Source: an uncultured Clostridia bacterium (GTDB lineage Bacteria > Bacillota > Clostridia > RUG12999). From it: 7,910 nucleotides of DNA. Where the stretch lies: positions 1 to 7,910 of the forward strand of contig CALLNG010000039.1 in the NCBI GenBank assembly GCA_938005345.1. Reading direction: 5' to 3'. How positions within the stretch are numbered: the stretch's first letter is position 1; each line of letters begins with the position of its first letter. Of this stretch, positions 6,762-7,910 are shown piece by piece. The translations under genes and the position numbers were made by a program. The notes beneath the pieces are model-generated. The model did no database searches. It saw nothing but the letters and a program-made list of their open reading frames with translations, and was not told where the DNA came from.

Positions 6762-6775
6762 CCACCGTTTTTTAA

Positions 6776-7252
6776 TTAGTCTGTGATATCCGCTTCATCT
6801 ACGGTAATTTCCGTTTCCGTTTCGAGATCCGGCGAATCTGCCAGTTCTTCTTCTAAATCAACCGACTGGCTTTTTTCTTCTTTGTCAAACTCTACGCCTT
6901 CTACGCTGATATTTACTTTTAATACATTTAACCCGGTCATGTTTTCTACGCTCGTTTTCACAGCCTCCTGGGCCTTCCAGGCAACTTCCGGAATCCGTAC
7001 GCCATACTTGACCACAGTGTGTAAATTAATAACTACATCGTTATCTTTGATATCTACCGCGATTCCCTTTGTGCTAACTTTTCTTCCAATGACAACAGCA
7101 AAGCTGTCCGCCAAACTGCCGCTCATGCCTGCAATTCCTTCCACTTCCCGAACTGCCTTGTCTGCTAGAATGGCAACAACGTCTTCCGAAATTTTAATCA
7201 CACCATCTTCATTTTGTTCCTGCAGTGTCTGTGGTTGCTGATTTTTTTCCAT
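6776..7252 (-). CDS. Asp23/Gls24 family envelope stress response protein
   Basis: Members of this family (DUF322) are small cytoplasmic proteins, some of them membrane-associated, tied to alkaline or cell-wall stress in Firmicutes. The 158-residue protein shows the Asp23 domain at about 17-120. Key stretches are GVIKISEDVVAILADKAVRE (17-36), VEGIAGMSGS (37-46), then IAVDIKDNDVVINLHTVVKYG (64-84) and VRIPEVAWKAQEAVKTSVEN (85-104). The last 38 residues form an acidic, presumably disordered tail with about 17 Asp/Glu. No membrane segment or signal peptide is seen. The ATG at 7252 follows GGAGGG by eight bases. It has its own strong promoter and a hairpin behind it, so it is probably its own unit with some read-through to nusB. 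An asp23 gene just upstream of nusB is a recurrent arrangement in Firmicutes, suggesting a housekeeping role. Confidence 0.95.
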   Translation of the reverse strand: MEKNQQPQTLQEQNEDGVIKISEDVVAILADKAVREVEGIAGMSGSLADSFAVVIGRKVSTKGIAVDIKDNDVVINLHTVVKYGVRIPEVAWKAQEAVKTSVENMTGLNVLKVNISVEGVEFDKEEKSQSVDLEEELADSPDLETETEITVDEADITD

Positions 7253-7324
7253 GATACGGTCCCTCCATTTTAAGTCCTTATTCGTATTATATTTTTCCTA
7301 TTCTTAGACTTTCTATACTTTGGT

Positions 7325-7353
7325 ATTATATCATCAATTTCTCAAAAAATCAA
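7325..7353 (-). promoter_or_regulatory. Strong sigma-A promoter for asp23, extended -10
   Basis: On the minus strand, TTGATT (7348-7353) and a perfect TATAAT (7325-7330) are separated by exactly 17 bases. The -10 is preceded by TGA, giving the TGNTATAAT extended -10 form. The -35 matches TTGACA at four of six positions. The start point would be near 7318, about 65 bases before the asp23 ATG. This is the best promoter match in the window. Confidence 0.75.
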
Positions 7354-7397
7354 TAGAAAAACGTCTGTTTTTGCACAGTGGCTATTTCCATTTATTA

Positions 7398-7412
7398 CAG
7401 GATGTCATCCTG
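7398..7412. repeat. 15-bp perfect palindrome upstream of the asp23 promoter
   Basis: CAGGATGTCATCCTG is a perfect inverted repeat of seven bases around a central T. Its centre lies about 52 bases upstream of the -35 of the asp23 promoter, a position that would suit an activator or a distal operator. No U-run follows on either strand, so it is not an intrinsic terminator. Confidence 0.45.
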
Positions 7413-7504
7413 GAACTCTTCCCTTATTTGTTGCGTCTAACCAGCGTATACCTATTCAATCTGTAATACGGTATCTCATTTGTTTTACCCCTTTAAAGAA
7501 ATCC

Positions 7505-7545
7505 AAATAAAAAGGAACGGGCCTCCCACCCGTTCCTTTTTATTT
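7505..7545. terminator. Bidirectional intrinsic terminator of the edge gene
   Basis: AAAAAGGAACGGG (7509-7521) and CCCGTTCCTTTTT (7529-7541) form a 13-bp perfect stem with a seven-base loop. Outer A/T pairs extend it to 17 bp (7505-7545). Both strands show an A-run before and a T-run after the GC-rich core, so it can act in both directions. The outermost paired base is the last base of the stop codon of the gene at 7545-7910. Confidence 0.92.
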
Positions 7546-7910
7546 TATTGCTTGACCGCATAAAACTTTTCTTCCTGCTGATAAAGCAAGGGCGACTGAT
7601 ATAACTCCTTTGGAAAATACTTTCCAATCACCCCTTTGGCAATTAACAGGTTTTCAAACTGATAAAGGGTAAGTCCACCTTCCCCTTCTTCTCGTAAAAT
7701 CTGCGCCACAAGTTCATCGAAGTGGCGTATTTTTCTTTCCCGGGGAACTAAAATTGTTTTGATATACCGTCTGTCCTCGACATGCGGCGCAACCAGGATA
7801 TATGCTGCATTGGGATACTGGTGTAAAATCGTTTCCATTAAATATGCATTCCATTCTAGTCCAATCTGCGGCAGTTCCGCGTAAAAATTCATTTGGCTGA
7901 TTGGCAGATA
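7545..7910 (-). CDS. C-terminal part of an unrecognised protein (start outside window)
   Basis: The frame is open from the right edge to a TAA at 7547-7545, giving 121 residues beginning YLPISQMNFYAELPQIG. An internal ATG at 7892 has no clear ribosome binding site within the visible bases, and the six codons before it are open, so the true start probably lies beyond the edge. I do not recognise the family. The fragment is rich in Tyr, Leu and Glu, with a strand-like patch AAYILVAPHVEDRRYIKTIL, a helix-like FDELVAQILREEGEGG, and an end (LYQFENLLIAKGVIGKYF then EEKFYAVKQ) that vaguely recalls a winged-helix fold. There is no signal peptide or membrane segment in view. Codon use looks like that of its neighbours, and the strong terminator directly after it supports a genuine expressed gene. 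Confidence 0.72.
   Translation of the reverse strand, partial: YLPISQMNFYAELPQIGLEWNAYLMETILHQYPNAAYILVAPHVEDRRYIKTILVPRERKIRHFDELVAQILREEGEGGLTLYQFENLLIAKGVIGKYFPKELYQSPLLYQQEEKFYAVKQ

Larger units (their letters stand above)
7253..7504. other. AT-rich leader region upstream of asp23
   Basis: These 252 bases separate the terminator of the edge gene from asp23. They hold a strong promoter (7325-7353), a palindrome (7398-7412) and, at 7286-7291, a second perfect TATAAT on the minus strand that lacks a recognisable -35. The predicted asp23 leader is about 65 bases. No convincing small gene or RNA is seen on either strand. Confidence 0.6.

Noticed and set aside
6783..7241. Open frame of 152 codons on the plus strand opposite asp23
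   Set aside because: It mirrors almost the whole asp23 gene, is dominated by Ser and Thr as expected from antisense reading of acidic codons, and has no ribosome binding site or family resemblance.
7286..7291. Second perfect TATAAT on the minus strand closer to asp23
   Set aside because: No acceptable -35 lies 16-18 bases upstream and there is no extended -10 TG; in AT-rich DNA this match is likely chance.
7371..7545. Possible plus-strand small RNA running from a TTGCAC promoter-like site into the bidirectional terminator
   Set aside because: The -10 match is poor and there is no conserved structure apart from the terminator, which is explained by the gene on the minus strand.

Overview
The window is a compact block of conserved housekeeping genes, all on the minus strand and read from high to low coordinates. 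Gene families, strong GGAGG-type ribosome binding sites, TTG/GTG starts, an Asp23/Gls24 protein and the order nusB-xseA-xseB-ispA-(DUF212) point to a moderate-GC Firmicute (Bacillota). A Negativicutes or Clostridia lineage is my best guess. That placement rests on gene content and order, not on a phylogeny.

Layout in transcription order: (1) 7910-7545 holds the C-terminal 121 residues of an unrecognised protein whose start lies outside the window; it ends in a strong bidirectional hairpin terminator. (2) 7504-7253 is a leader region with a 15-bp perfect palindrome and a near-consensus extended -10 promoter. It drives an Asp23/Gls24 envelope-stress family gene at 7252-6776. (3) 6775-6604 is an intergenic region with a strong hairpin and a plausible promoter flanked by an imperfect inverted repeat. 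(4) From 6603 to the left edge runs one tightly packed series: nusB, xseA, xseB, ispA, a DUF212 (divergent PAP2) membrane protein, cinA, recA, recX and rimO (cut by the left edge). Gaps are at most 44 bp and several genes overlap, so translational coupling and a single transcription unit are likely.

Functionally the series mixes transcription antitermination (NusB), DNA processing (exonuclease VII, RecA, RecX), isoprenoid chain building (IspA), nucleotide repair or salvage (CinA) and ribosomal protein modification (RimO). recA has no visible promoter or SOS box in the 12 bp before it, so it probably depends on read-through from cinA or further upstream, or on a promoter inside cinA.

I see no mobile element, CRISPR array, tRNA, rRNA or defence system, and nothing that amounts to a new biological system. 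The points worth a second look are the non-coding structures between 6604 and 6775 and between 7253 and 7504, the uncertain start codons, the joining of the nusB-ispA block to the cinA-recA block, and the unrecognised edge gene.
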